64,000 bases of DNA. Origin: Lachnospiraceae bacterium V9D3004. Its GTDB lineage: Bacteria; Bacillota; Clostridia; Lachnospirales; Lachnospiraceae. Below are positions 11,905-20,863 of the stretch, piece by piece. The notes beneath the pieces were generated by a model. That model searched no databases. It was not told the DNA's origin and saw nothing but the letters and a program-made list of their open reading frames with translations. Made by a program: the position numbers and the translations under genes. Within the stretch, counting starts at the first letter, position 1, and the number at the start of each line of letters is the position of its first letter. The stretch covers positions 62,001 to 126,000 of the forward strand of contig JHWW01000009.1 of assembly GCA_000621985.1 (NCBI GenBank), given 5' to 3'.

Positions 11905-12326
11905 GAACACAGATCTCCTCCCATACATTCGCACAACGTGTCAGCGCACCAGAGATCACAGCAACAGTCACAACATGAATAATTACCGGAACCGCTCCTT
12001 CCGTAATATTGTCCGTTCTGATCATATTGCTGTCTGTTTGTATTATTATAATCAGTATTATTACCTGTATTGTTATAAGTATTGTTATATGAATTGTTAT
12101 TATAATAACCGCCGTTTGCGTATGGATTGCCTCTTCCCTCACGCATATCCATTATCTGACGGTATGCTTCCTGTACTTCCTTGAACTTCTCTTCGGCAAG
12201 ATCAGCAAGCGGATTATTCGCATATGCATCCGGATGGTATTGTCTGCTGAGCTCCCTGTATGCCTTCTTGATCTCAGCATCACTTGCATTCGGAGATACC
12301 CCAAGTACCTTGTACGGGTCTGTCAT
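11895..12326 (-). CDS. DnaJ-domain protein with Asn/Tyr linker and cysteine-rich tail
   Basis: 143 residues. Residues 4-65 are a J domain with the HPD motif at 31-33 ([11 protein letters not shown]), which stimulates a Hsp70 partner. A low-complexity Asn/Tyr/Gly stretch follows (about 70-115). The last 26 residues hold ten cysteines ([25 protein letters not shown]), suggesting metal binding or a disulfide knot. There is no zinc-finger region as in full DnaJ and no signal peptide. The ATG overlaps the DUF5685 stop by 4 nt (ATGA). Function is unknown; a chaperone role for the DUF5685 product is an inference from coupling. Confidence 0.8.
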   Translation of the reverse strand: MTDPYKVLGVSPNASDAEIKKAYRELSRQYHPDAYANNPLADLAEEKFKEVQEAYRQIMDMREGRGNPYANGGYYNNNSYNNTYNNTGNNTDYNNTNRQQYDQNGQYYGRSGSGNYSCCDCCCDLWCADTLCECMGGDLCSCI

Positions 12327-13162
12327 ATTTCCTGTTCCTCCTTTGACGGACTTCCTTTCATCTTATCAAACCGGTTCCATACTCCGGCATATAATATATT
12401 CCCCAATATATCCGCATACCTGACACACGGAAGCTTCTCGTAGGCAGCAGCAGCTTCTGCCATATCGTTATGCAGCATATCCTCCACGTATTCGTGGTAA
12501 TCTTCCCTGTTCATGTATGCCTTAAGCGGATTATAATTATCTTTCTTAATATCCTCTTCAATATCGTCATATGCATCCATTATATATATAAACCTACCCA
12601 AATGAAAAGCTAATTTTTCAAAATAATCCGAAAAAATATCTTTTTTATACAAAAAAAGTCCTTTCATCAGCTCTCCAAAGCAGTCTGCAAGCCTATCAAT
12701 GCCAACATTTTCCATTTTTTCAAGTTCAGATAAACGATTTAAGGAATCAACGATACATTTTTCCTGTTCTTCATACAGTCCGGATGCTTTTTTCATTCTC
12801 CGGTTATATAATCGCATACCAAAATATGCTTTTTTCGAATGTTCATCCTTATAATCATCTTCAAAATGATAATATGACAGTATGATATTCATATGAGCAG
12901 CATAATCGGTCGCATCGCTTATATTGTATAAATGTTTTTTGGCAGGATGTGTAATACATCTTCCTTTATAAGACCTCACCGGCATATCATATACCGATGT
13001 TAGCAAGATTATCAGAAAAGTCATGTCATACGTTAAGGTAAGCTGACCCGTAAAGCCGTAATTCTTCTTTAACAGACTGCATAATCCGCAATAAAAACCT
13101 CTGTATGTATCATAATCTTTGATCTTAAGTTCAGGCTTGCGAATCTGCACATAACCAAACAA
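12323..13162 (-). CDS. DUF5685-family protein, prenyl-synthase-like motifs
   Basis: 279 residues, mostly helical. I recognise the DUF5685 opening ([29 protein letters not shown]). Possible metal ligands are C25xxC28 and C69xxH72. Two acidic clusters, [11 protein letters not shown] (97-107) and [18 protein letters not shown] (195-212), resemble the paired Asp-rich motifs of squalene/phytoene-type prenyl synthases, though the sequence is not otherwise like a known one. Translation starts at TTG 13162 with GGAGG 7 nt upstream. It heads the coupled trio with the DnaJ-Cys and membrane proteins. The biochemical role is unknown. Confidence 0.75.
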   Translation of the reverse strand: MFGYVQIRKPELKIKDYDTYRGFYCGLCSLLKKNYGFTGQLTLTYDMTFLIILLTSVYDMPVRSYKGRCITHPAKKHLYNISDATDYAAHMNIILSYYHFEDDYKDEHSKKAYFGMRLYNRRMKKASGLYEEQEKCIVDSLNRLSELEKMENVGIDRLADCFGELMKGLFLYKKDIFSDYFEKLAFHLGRFIYIMDAYDDIEEDIKKDNYNPLKAYMNREDYHEYVEDMLHNDMAEAAAAYEKLPCVRYADILGNILYAGVWNRFDKMKGSPSKEEQEI

Positions 13163-13227
13163 GGATGCACCTCCGTATCTTCAAGATATTGTAACTGTTA
13201 AGCACCTCTGTTAATTGGGGCGTGGCA

Positions 13228-15411
13228 CTAACCGGTTACAAGATATTTTCTGATCATTTCTTCGAGTACTTCCGGTATGACAGGTTTGGACAGGCAATCC
13301 GCAAATCCCTGTTCTCCAAAAGCTCTCATATCTTCCTTGGAAGCATTGGCAGTGAGCATGATAACCGGCACACCCACATTCATATGATCCTGGTAATTCA
13401 TTTTCTCAAATGTCTCTACACCATCCATCTCAGGCATCATATAATCCATGAATATAAGATCGAATCTCCTATCCTTTATCAGTTCAAGACATGCCTTACC
13501 GCTGTCTGCTTCGACCACATTAACAAGTGTCTGCTTTAAGAGATTACGGAACACTATTCTGTTAAGGCGGTTATCGTCTACCAACAGAATTGTTGCATTC
13601 GGCGCTGTAAATGCCGGTTTATAATCACTCTTTATACCAAGCGATACGTTGTTTTCCTCATATACAACCGGAGTCTTGTCAACGATCTTCTGTGGAATAT
13701 TGCAGAAAAATGTCGTCCCTTTTCCATATTCACTCTCTACCTGAAGCTTACTTCCCATAAGTTCAAGAAGGTGAGATGTTATATTAAGACCGAGACCGGT
13801 TCCCTGAACGCTGTGGTTACGGGCTTCTTCAATACGTTCATACTCATTGAACAGCTTTGGTATATCGGACTTCATAATACCGATACCCGTATCTTTTACA
13901 TATATGTCAAGGGCGCCGTTATCATCGGCACCGCGCCATTCGACTTTGAGTGTAACACTGCCTTCATTGGTATATTTTACGGCATTGGACAAAAGATTCA
14001 TAAGGATCTGCTCAATCCTTACGTCGTCACCGGTAAGAATGGACGGAATATTGTCAGCCACTTCAACTATGAACTTAAGTTTCTTTTCTTCCGCTTTGAC
14101 ACGGATCATATTGCTGACATTATGAAGAAGCTTCTCAATATGATATTCCCTCTCCACTATCTCCATCTTACCTGCTTCTATTTTCGAAAAATCAAGTATC
14201 TCATTAATGATACCGATAAGAGTGTCGGTAGCGCTTTTTATCTGATTGGCATATTGCAGTATCTTTACATCTTCACACTCCCTCAATATCATCTCATTCA
14301 TTCCATACACCGAATTGACGGGTGTTCTGATCTCGTGTGATACCTTGGATAAGAATGCTGACTTGGCTTTATTGGATTCTATCTCCATATTGATCTTACG
14401 TTCATACAGTCTTACCTGATCGGTTCTGTCGGATGTGCTGAAGTAACAACCCACATAACTCTTGGTAGAATCATATAACTTCTGTCCGGACACGAGAAAA
14501 TGCCTCATCTGACCGTCCACACTGATACTTTCGTTCCACTCATTATAGTCACCGTCAAGAGTTTTGATCCTGTCAAAATATGTATCAAAATCCTGCTCTA
14601 TCATCTCAATTATCTTTCTGTCACCTTTATGCATGAACTGGCTGTCATTGCAATATATCTTCTTACCCATCTCATCGAAGAACACAAGACCCGAGCCCAG
14701 ATGCTCGATCATAAGGTTCTGTACCTTTCCGACAAGCTCCCTCGGAATATATGTCATAGTATAAAAATATATCGCGAGCAACATCGCTACATAGAATATT
14801 ATTGATATATTAAGGGGCATGTGGAACAATACGCAAAGACCGTCTGCAATTATAAGAAAACCGAACAGTATCAGAACTCCCGAATATTTTCTTTTATAGT
14901 ATCCCGAAGAATTGATAAATCCATATACCAACATTGTAGCATTGTATATTACAAGTATATAACAGATTGCCAGATGTACATAGTAGAAAACAGTGAAATT
15001 GCCGGCTTCAAGCACTTCGTATTTATCAAGAAGCATGACCGGTTCGATCGTATAAACATGTTTGAATATCAGATTAAGCAACAGAGATATGCTGTCAAAC
15101 ATTGACAGAATGATAAACAGCATTTTTATAAGAGTAGCATCAACCGAATAATAAGTATATTCTTCAATAAAGATGCATACAGATAACAACAGCCAGTCGA
15201 TCATCAAAGAAAACATTGAAAAACCGAACATGGAGATCATTTCATCGTCACTGGATACATATACGATATTGGATACGATAGTCAGAATGGCGGCAAGCAT
15301 CATTACTGTCATTTTTTTATTGAGAGTAGTCCTCTTCTTCATTATGGAAACACAGCATACCACTATAACCATAACAAGCAAAGACAGTATCAACAGATAT
15401 AAATTTACCAT
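13228..15411 (-). CDS. hybrid sensor histidine kinase (7TM-PAS-HisKA-HATPase-REC)
   Basis: About 727 residues. Seven N-terminal membrane segments, a PAS-like domain, HisKA with the H box FLSKVSHEIRTPVNSVYGM, HATPase with NLLSNAVKYT, DTGIGI and GTGLGLNI, and a C-terminal receiver with LLVDDN, phospho-acceptor FMDYMMPEMDG and the conserved Lys in CLSKP. The protein should autophosphorylate and relay internally; no Hpt domain or regulator is adjacent, so its target is unknown. The start at 15411 is picked because a helix begins at once and GGGA lies 7 nt upstream; the frame is open to a TTG at 15507. Its N-terminal half resembles the 7TM-PAS protein at 3211-4251. Confidence 0.9.
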   Translation of the reverse strand: MVNLYLLILSLLVMVIVVCCVSIMKKRTTLNKKMTVMMLAAILTIVSNIVYVSSDDEMISMFGFSMFSLMIDWLLLSVCIFIEEYTYYSVDATLIKMLFIILSMFDSISLLLNLIFKHVYTIEPVMLLDKYEVLEAGNFTVFYYVHLAICYILVIYNATMLVYGFINSSGYYKRKYSGVLILFGFLIIADGLCVLFHMPLNISIIFYVAMLLAIYFYTMTYIPRELVGKVQNLMIEHLGSGLVFFDEMGKKIYCNDSQFMHKGDRKIIEMIEQDFDTYFDRIKTLDGDYNEWNESISVDGQMRHFLVSGQKLYDSTKSYVGCYFSTSDRTDQVRLYERKINMEIESNKAKSAFLSKVSHEIRTPVNSVYGMNEMILRECEDVKILQYANQIKSATDTLIGIINEILDFSKIEAGKMEIVEREYHIEKLLHNVSNMIRVKAEEKKLKFIVEVADNIPSILTGDDVRIEQILMNLLSNAVKYTNEGSVTLKVEWRGADDNGALDIYVKDTGIGIMKSDIPKLFNEYERIEEARNHSVQGTGLGLNITSHLLELMGSKLQVESEYGKGTTFFCNIPQKIVDKTPVVYEENNVSLGIKSDYKPAFTAPNATILLVDDNRLNRIVFRNLLKQTLVNVVEADSGKACLELIKDRRFDLIFMDYMMPEMDGVETFEKMNYQDHMNVGVPVIMLTANASKEDMRAFGEQGFADCLSKPVIPEVLEEMIRKYLVTG

Positions 15412-15518
15412 GCCATCATCCCACTTCCCGCCTAATATATACATATACAAATATATAGTACCAAAAAATGCGGACGTATACAATTGTTTTTTGAACTGCA
15501 ACAGCAACCTAGTTTAAA

Positions 15519-16298
15519 TTAATTATAATTCCCAAGAAATTGTCTTGTTCTTTCCATCTTCGGATTGCCGAATACTTCATCGGGAGTTCCGTATTCGAGC
15601 ACATATCCGTCATCCATGAATATAACCTGATCCGATACATCCCTTGCAAATGACATTTCATGTGTTACAATTATCATTGTCATCTTCTGTTCGGCAAGTC
15701 CTTTTATTACTTTAAGAACTTCTCCGGTAAGCTCCGGATCAAGCGCCGAAGTCGGCTCGTCAAAACATAATATATCGGGCTTAAGCGCCAATGCCCTTGC
15801 TATGGCAACTCTCTGGCACTGTCCGCCGGACAGCTGATGAGGATAATTATTCATTCTCTCCGACAATCCCATCCTGTTAAGCAGATCCTCTGCTTCTTTT
15901 CTTATGCCTTCGTTGATCGCCGCTTTATTCTTCTTGTAATCAGGTTCCTTCTTTGCCTGGAGCTGTCTTGCCAGCATAACATTCTCAATTGCAGTGTATT
16001 GAGGGAACAGGTTAAATGACTGGAAGACCAGTCCAAAGTGAAGGCGATTCTTTCTTATAACGGATTCACTCATATTCTTCATCATGTCCGAATCATACAC
16101 TACGTTGCCAGCAACTCTTATAAGTCCGCTATCGGGACGCTCAAGGAAATTAAGGCAGCGAAGCAATGTCGTCTTGCCGCTGCCCGAAGAACCTATGATA
16201 GATAACACCTGATTCTCCTCAAGTGTAAAGCATATATCTTTAAGCACTTCGGTTTTACCGAAATATTTGCTGATATGTTCAACTTCCAATATACTCAT
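15519..16298 (-). CDS. polar amino acid ABC transporter, ATP-binding subunit
   Basis: 259 residues. Walker [17 protein letters not shown]-loop [18 protein letters not shown], signature [15 protein letters not shown], Walker [15 protein letters not shown] and the H-loop VTHEM are all intact, with the GlnQ/HisP-type spacing. It energises uptake with the permease and lipoprotein encoded just upstream. The ATG at 16298 has GGAGG 5 nt upstream; a TTG at 16310 overlaps that site. It starts 15 nt after the permease stop. Confidence 0.95.
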   Translation of the reverse strand: MSILEVEHISKYFGKTEVLKDICFTLEENQVLSIIGSSGSGKTTLLRCLNFLERPDSGLIRVAGNVVYDSDMMKNMSESVIRKNRLHFGLVFQSFNLFPQYTAIENVMLARQLQAKKEPDYKKNKAAINEGIRKEAEDLLNRMGLSERMNNYPHQLSGGQCQRVAIARALALKPDILCFDEPTSALDPELTGEVLKVIKGLAEQKMTMIIVTHEMSFARDVSDQVIFMDDGYVLEYGTPDEVFGNPKMERTRQFLGNYN

Positions 16299-16313
16299 AT
16301 TATCCTCCAATAC

Positions 16314-17000
16314 CTATCTGAAATATTCCAGCTTCTTCTCAATTCCGCCAAGCAGTAACGTGAGCAGTCCGTTGCATACCAGGTAATATACTGCCGTAAA
16401 GAACAGCGGCCATATTGCACCAGATATTCCCTGTGATCCTTTCATGAATGCCTGTCCCGCCCAGATTATCTCCTGAAGAGCGATTATCCTTGCAAGCGAC
16501 GTATCCTTAACAAGTGTAAGTATCTCATTGGAGATCGGAGGAAGTATCCTTTTGATCATCTGAAGCAGTTTGACTTTGAAGAATATCTGCCTTCCGGTCA
16601 TTCCAAGTACAAGTCCCGCTTCATCCTGACCGACAGGAATGCTTATTATTCCGCCACGGAATATCTCGGAAAAATAACATGCATAATTAATTATGAAAGC
16701 AACGGAAGCAGCAGTGAACCTGCCGATCTCGCCTCCGCCCCATATGGGGTTCTTCCATACAAGTCCCGGAAAATAATATATAATCAAAAGCTGGATCATC
16801 AGCGGAGTTCCGCGGATGACCCATATGAATAACTTTAATATTATCCTTATCGGCGCGATCTTCGATCTGGTTCCGAAAGATATGATAAGTCCCAGTGGAA
16901 GTGCACCGATAAGCGTTACGAAAAACAGCTTAAGTGTCTGTAAAAAACCTACATTAAGTGAATCAACAACTATAGGCAGCTGTTCCATAAATGTTTCCAT
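16314..17000 (-). CDS. polar amino acid ABC transporter, permease subunit
   Basis: About 228 residues with five membrane segments. GFLQTLKLFFVTLIGALPLG and the EAA-type loop (DEAGLVLGMTGRQIFFKVKL) are typical of HisM/GlnP permeases that pair with one ATPase for import of polar amino acids. The ATG at 17000 has GGGAG upstream at about 10 nt. Only one permease gene is present, so it may act as a homodimer. It lies between the binding-protein and ATPase genes. Confidence 0.93.
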   Translation of the reverse strand: METFMEQLPIVVDSLNVGFLQTLKLFFVTLIGALPLGLIISFGTRSKIAPIRIILKLFIWVIRGTPLMIQLLIIYYFPGLVWKNPIWGGGEIGRFTAASVAFIINYACYFSEIFRGGIISIPVGQDEAGLVLGMTGRQIFFKVKLLQMIKRILPPISNEILTLVKDTSLARIIALQEIIWAGQAFMKGSQGISGAIWPLFFTAVYYLVCNGLLTLLLGGIEKKLEYFR

Positions 17001-17069
17001 AAATCTTCTTCTCCCGCATATTCTTCCGATCATCTGTTAGTTGGAAGAATATGTCAAACATTACTCTGT

Positions 17070-18002
17070 TTACTGTTCAATGATTGCAGCCTGTACACCG
17101 TATGTCTCGGCACATTTTGTCATTGAACCGTCTTCGTAGCTTGCTTTAAAGAACTTGTTAAGCTCTTCCTTAAGATCCGATCCCTTGCGGAAACCTACAC
17201 CGTATCTCTCATCATTTAACTTAACGGTATATGTAAGATCTTCATAACTTGTTCCTTCACCAACCATGGCAGCAGCCATAAGTGAATCGATTATTGCCGC
17301 ATCTGCAGTACCGCCGGCAACTTCCATAAGTGCATTGGCCTGATTACCTACAGGTGTGGTAGTAAGGCCGTTCTCTGTAGCAACCATCTCTCCTGCACTT
17401 CCTGCCTCTACCGCAAAGTTAAGATCCTTAACGCTGTCAAGACTCTGATAATCATCAGCTTTGTCAGCAGGAACAACTACGATCTGTGCATTATTGCAAT
17501 ATGCATTGGAACAATCCATTGCACTTGTAACCTCATCGGTAAGTGTCATACCGTTCCATACACAGTCGATATTACCCGAATCAAGCTCCATAGCCTTGTT
17601 ATCCCAGTCAATCTCAGTGAACTCAGCTTCAACTCCGAGACTCTTTGCAAAATCTTTAGCCATGTCTGCATCAAATCCGATCCAGTTGCCGTCTTTATCC
17701 TTATAATCCATAGGCTCAAAATCTGTAATACCTACAACAAGCTTACCCTTTTCCTTAACTGCTGCAATATCTCCGTCAGTTGAACCTGATTCTTTTGCCT
17801 CTTCACCTGACTCATCTTCGGAAGCTTCTTCCTTCTTCTCTTTGGCATCAGCGGCATTATCCTTATCAGCTGTATCACTGCTTTCGGTCTTTGCAGAATC
17901 GTTACTTCCCGAATTAGCATCATCCTTCTTTCCGGAACCGCATGCTGCAAGTGATATACACATTGCCGTTACCATTATCGTTGTCAATACTTTTTTGAAC
18001 AT
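17070..18002 (-). CDS. amino acid ABC transporter substrate-binding lipoprotein
   Basis: About 310 residues. A lipoprotein signal ends in ISLAAC, followed by a long Ser/Asp/Glu/Lys-rich tether (about residues 24-75). The SBP_bac_3 fold follows: GKLVVGITDFEPMDYKD, WIGFDADMAKDFAKSLG, DCVWNGMTLT. This is the extracellular receptor for the ABC importer. The ATG at 18002 has GGAGG 8 nt upstream; the longer frame to 18077 has no site and no signal peptide. It is first in its operon (binding protein, permease, ATPase). The ligand is not predictable beyond a polar amino acid. Confidence 0.94.
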   Translation of the reverse strand: MFKKVLTTIMVTAMCISLAACGSGKKDDANSGSNDSAKTESSDTADKDNAADAKEKKEEASEDESGEEAKESGSTDGDIAAVKEKGKLVVGITDFEPMDYKDKDGNWIGFDADMAKDFAKSLGVEAEFTEIDWDNKAMELDSGNIDCVWNGMTLTDEVTSAMDCSNAYCNNAQIVVVPADKADDYQSLDSVKDLNFAVEAGSAGEMVATENGLTTTPVGNQANALMEVAGGTADAAIIDSLMAAAMVGEGTSYEDLTYTVKLNDERYGVGFRKGSDLKEELNKFFKASYEDGSMTKCAETYGVQAAIIEQ

Positions 18003-18039
18003 TTTAAAAACCTCCAGAATATGTAATTTTATCATACTA

Positions 18040-18072
18040 CTGCGGTCCTTCCCGGCAACCGGAGGACCGCAG
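18040..18072. terminator. GC-rich hairpin between the symporter and ABC operon
   Basis: A perfect 10-bp inverted repeat (18040-18049 with 18063-18072) lies between the 3' end of the symporter gene and the start of the binding-protein gene. It is a probable terminator or attenuator; no strong T-tract follows on the minus strand. Confidence 0.45.
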
Positions 18073-18140
18073 AACATTTACATCATATCAATAATCAGGT
18101 TATCCGTCAACAAGTTCAACCAATTATGGAGAATCTTTTA

Positions 18141-19544
18141 TCAACCAAGCTCAGGAATGATTCCAAGCGACATGAATAACAGTATAAGAAGAAGTACCGG
18201 TGCAATGAACTTGGTCATTACGATAAAGAGACCTCTTCTGTTGAACTTCTCACCGTTCTTTGTAACTTCATTGATAACCATCTCAGGCTTAAGTACCCAG
18301 CCGACAAGTACGCAGGTTCCTATCGCAACTACCGGCATAAGTATGTTATTACTTACATAATCGAATATATCAAGTATCTGTGCCGTAGAACCGTTCGGAA
18401 GATCGAACTCAAAGTACCATACATTATATCCGAGACATACTACTATGGCAAGAACAAATGCAAATAATGTCTCAATTAGTGTAGCCTTACCTCTTTCAAG
18501 TTTGAATTTGTCGATAAGACTTGATACTATAGCTTCAAGTATAGATATGGCACTTGTTATCGCAGCAAATAATACCATTGCAAAGAACAGAGTTCCTATA
18601 ATATCGCCCGCAACTCCCATACTGGCAAATATCTTAGGCAGTGCAACAAACATAAGTGAAGGTCCCTTTGTCATTCCGTCAGCACCAAGGAATACGATAA
18701 CCGTAGGAATGATCATTATACCTGCAAGGAAAGCAACAAGCGTATCGAATATCTCTATCTGATTAATGGATTTCATAAGATTGGCGTCATCTTTTACATA
18801 TGAACCATACGCTATCATGATACCCATTGCTATACTCAGACTGTAAAACAGCTGTCCAAGCGCATCAAGCACAATATAGAAGAACTTGCTTACAGTCACT
18901 CCTTCAAAACTCGGTATCAGATATACTCTTAATCCGTCAAGTCCGTTAGTTGTTACTCCGCTTTCATCCGTATGACTTAATGTCAGTGAATATACAGCGA
19001 TTCCAAGTATAAGGACGAACAGTACCGGCATAAGGATCCTTGATGATCTCTCAATACCCGAAGTTACACCGATGAATATGATCACGGCACATACAGCCAT
19101 GAATATGGTCATCATTATCATAGGCTCATAGTCTGCGGTAATGAATCCCGTGAAATAATCATCCTGAGCGGCATCTGCACCATGACCTGTTACAAATGCT
19201 ATAAAATACTTAAGTACCCATCCACCGATCACACAGTAATAAGGCAATATGATACATGGGATAAGACATGCGATCACTCCTAAGAATCCTGATTTCTTAT
19301 GTAGTTTCTTATATGCCGTAAGCGGGCTCTGCTTAGTCTTTCTTCCTATTGCAACCTCTGATGTAAGAAGCGCAAAACCGAATGTTACCGCAAGGACAAG
19401 ATATACGACAAGGAACAGTCCTCCGCCGTCTTTTGCGGCAAGATATGGGAATCTCCATATATTACCGAGTCCTACGGCGCTTCCTGCTGCCGCCAGTACG
19501 AATCCTATCGAGCCACCGAATGATTCTCTTTTTCTTTCTTTCAT
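18141..19544 (-). CDS. sodium-dependent (NSS/SNF family) amino acid symporter
   Basis: 467 residues with about eleven membrane segments. The N-terminus has the family signature GFVLAAAGSAVGLGNIWRFP, which forms the Na+ and substrate sites in LeuT-type proteins, and later PSLMFVALP. Prokaryotic members take up amino acids such as tryptophan, tyrosine or leucine with Na+. Start ATG 19544 is preceded by GGGGGAAGG. A well-formed promoter lies about 110 nt upstream. It lies just upstream of the ABC importer genes, giving two amino-acid uptake systems side by side. Confidence 0.93.
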   Translation of the reverse strand: MKERKRESFGGSIGFVLAAAGSAVGLGNIWRFPYLAAKDGGGLFLVVYLVLAVTFGFALLTSEVAIGRKTKQSPLTAYKKLHKKSGFLGVIACLIPCIILPYYCVIGGWVLKYFIAFVTGHGADAAQDDYFTGFITADYEPMIMMTIFMAVCAVIIFIGVTSGIERSSRILMPVLFVLILGIAVYSLTLSHTDESGVTTNGLDGLRVYLIPSFEGVTVSKFFYIVLDALGQLFYSLSIAMGIMIAYGSYVKDDANLMKSINQIEIFDTLVAFLAGIMIIPTVIVFLGADGMTKGPSLMFVALPKIFASMGVAGDIIGTLFFAMVLFAAITSAISILEAIVSSLIDKFKLERGKATLIETLFAFVLAIVVCLGYNVWYFEFDLPNGSTAQILDIFDYVSNNILMPVVAIGTCVLVGWVLKPEMVINEVTKNGEKFNRRGLFIVMTKFIAPVLLLILLFMSLGIIPELG

Positions 19545-19600
19545 TGTTTACCTTCCCCCGTAAAAATATTATGATTTATGTCAGTCGCAACATAGTGTTC

Positions 19601-19618
19601 CGTTGGCGAAAACCAACG
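19601..19618. other. small hairpin in the symporter leader
   Basis: Perfect 6-bp inverted repeat cgttgg/ccaacg with a 6-nt loop, between the predicted promoter and the symporter start. It could be an operator or leader hairpin; nothing else in 19545-19809 is recognised apart from the promoter. Confidence 0.3.
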
Positions 19619-19645
19619 AACCAATGCACACAACCACACTTGTAT

Positions 19646-19674
19646 ATCATACTTAAAATTGTGTTTTTTATCAA
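19646..19674 (-). promoter_or_regulatory. promoter of the NSS symporter gene
   Basis: Minus strand TTGATA (19669-19674), 17-nt spacer, TATGAT (19646-19651), pointing to the symporter ATG about 100 nt downstream. Near-consensus with optimal spacing. Confidence 0.6.
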
Positions 19675-19809
19675 TAGTAATACATTCTTTTAAGATAAAA
19701 TAACTTTGACATTATATAATTTTTATATATTTTTTATAGTAGGTATTCAGTTCCCGATTAATGGTCGCTATGTACGGTGAACATTGATACATGTCCAAAA
19801 CATCACCTG

Positions 19810-20718
19810 CTATCTGATCGCATTATATACCATACTTCTCACAGTTGACAGGTATCCGCTTCCGAACAGATTCAGATGATTCAGCATGTGGTACAGATTA
19901 TATATATTCTTACGTCTCTTATATCCTTCTTCTGTAGGATTAACTTCCCTGTACGCACTGTAAAAACTACCCGAAAATCCCCCGAACAGTTCCGTCATCG
20001 CAATATCAGCCTCGGCATGACCAACATAGACAGCCGGATCTATAAGCCAGGCTTTCCCGTCATTTCCCGTAATGAAATTGCCCGACCACAGATCACCGTG
20101 AAGAAGCGACGGTTTCTCCGGCTCTGTAAGGATCTTATCAATATTATCCATAAGTATAATAATGTTCTTCCTAAAAGCGCTGTCAAAATATCTCTCAGCC
20201 CTCTTAAACTGCGGTTCAAGCCTGCATTCACGAAAGAAATCGACCCAGCTTTCCTTACAGGTGTTGATCTGTCTTCCCGCACCGATGTAGTTATTCTCCG
20301 CAAAACCGAACTTTCCGCTCTTAACATGATCATCCGTATCCGCAAGATGCATTGCGGCAAGCTCTCTGCCGAACACTTCCCAGTAATCCTTAATCTTCTT
20401 ACCGCCTCTTATAAGCTCCATCATAAGAAATGATGTGCCTCTTTCCCTATCGGTTCCTTTGCATATAAGTTTCGGAGTTGTTATCGTATTCGTTCCGGCG
20501 ATCGCATTAAGTCCCGATACTTCCGTATCAAAAAAGTCTTTATTTGAGATTTTATTGGACTTGATAAATACCTGCTCTCCGTTAGTAAGCATAAGACACG
20601 CCGCATCGTTGATATCACCACCGCCTATATATGACCTGCCTTCTACGGTCACGGATTCTCCGAATTCCGATCTTATAGCTTCATCAAGAGAATTGTAGTC
20701 ATTTATATGTATTTTCAT
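19810..20718 (-). CDS. fructosamine kinase-family protein
   Basis: About 302 residues. The fold follows aminoglycoside/fructosamine kinases: YIGGGDINDAACLMLTNG, then VFIKSN (ATP-binding Lys), the catalytic loop LLHGDLWSGNFI and the metal-binding IDPAVYVGHAEADIAM. The family phosphorylates ketosamines such as fructoselysine or ribuloselysine, which leads to deglycation. The ATG at 20718 has AAAGGA 9 nt upstream; an ATG at 20727 abuts that site. It stands alone between the symporter and the repeat-containing secreted protein. Confidence 0.9.
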   Translation of the reverse strand: MKIHINDYNSLDEAIRSEFGESVTVEGRSYIGGGDINDAACLMLTNGEQVFIKSNKISNKDFFDTEVSGLNAIAGTNTITTPKLICKGTDRERGTSFLMMELIRGGKKIKDYWEVFGRELAAMHLADTDDHVKSGKFGFAENNYIGAGRQINTCKESWVDFFRECRLEPQFKRAERYFDSAFRKNIIILMDNIDKILTEPEKPSLLHGDLWSGNFITGNDGKAWLIDPAVYVGHAEADIAMTELFGGFSGSFYSAYREVNPTEEGYKRRKNIYNLYHMLNHLNLFGSGYLSTVRSMVYNAIR

Positions 20719-20779
20719 GGTATGCATTCCTTTTTGAATATGATCATATGTACTGCCGTAATGTCTGCTGCACAAGAGA

Positions 20780-20830
20780 GGCTGCCACATCTCAGACGGA
20801 TGTGATCATCCATGTGAGACGCAGGCAGCC
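20780..20830. terminator. complex hairpin after the three-repeat secreted protein gene
   Basis: ggctgcc (20780-20786) pairs with ggcagcc (20824-20830); an inner ggatg/catcc hairpin sits within. It lies 34 bp past the stop of the gene at 20864, so a terminator is likely, though the T-tract on the minus strand is weak. Confidence 0.5.
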
Positions 20831-20863
20831 CCCGCATAATTAATCATTCATATGTCACTTGCA

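Noticed and set aside
13771-14340. Plus-strand open frame of 189 codons opposite the hybrid kinase
   Set aside because: Shadow of the HATPase and HisKA coding region.
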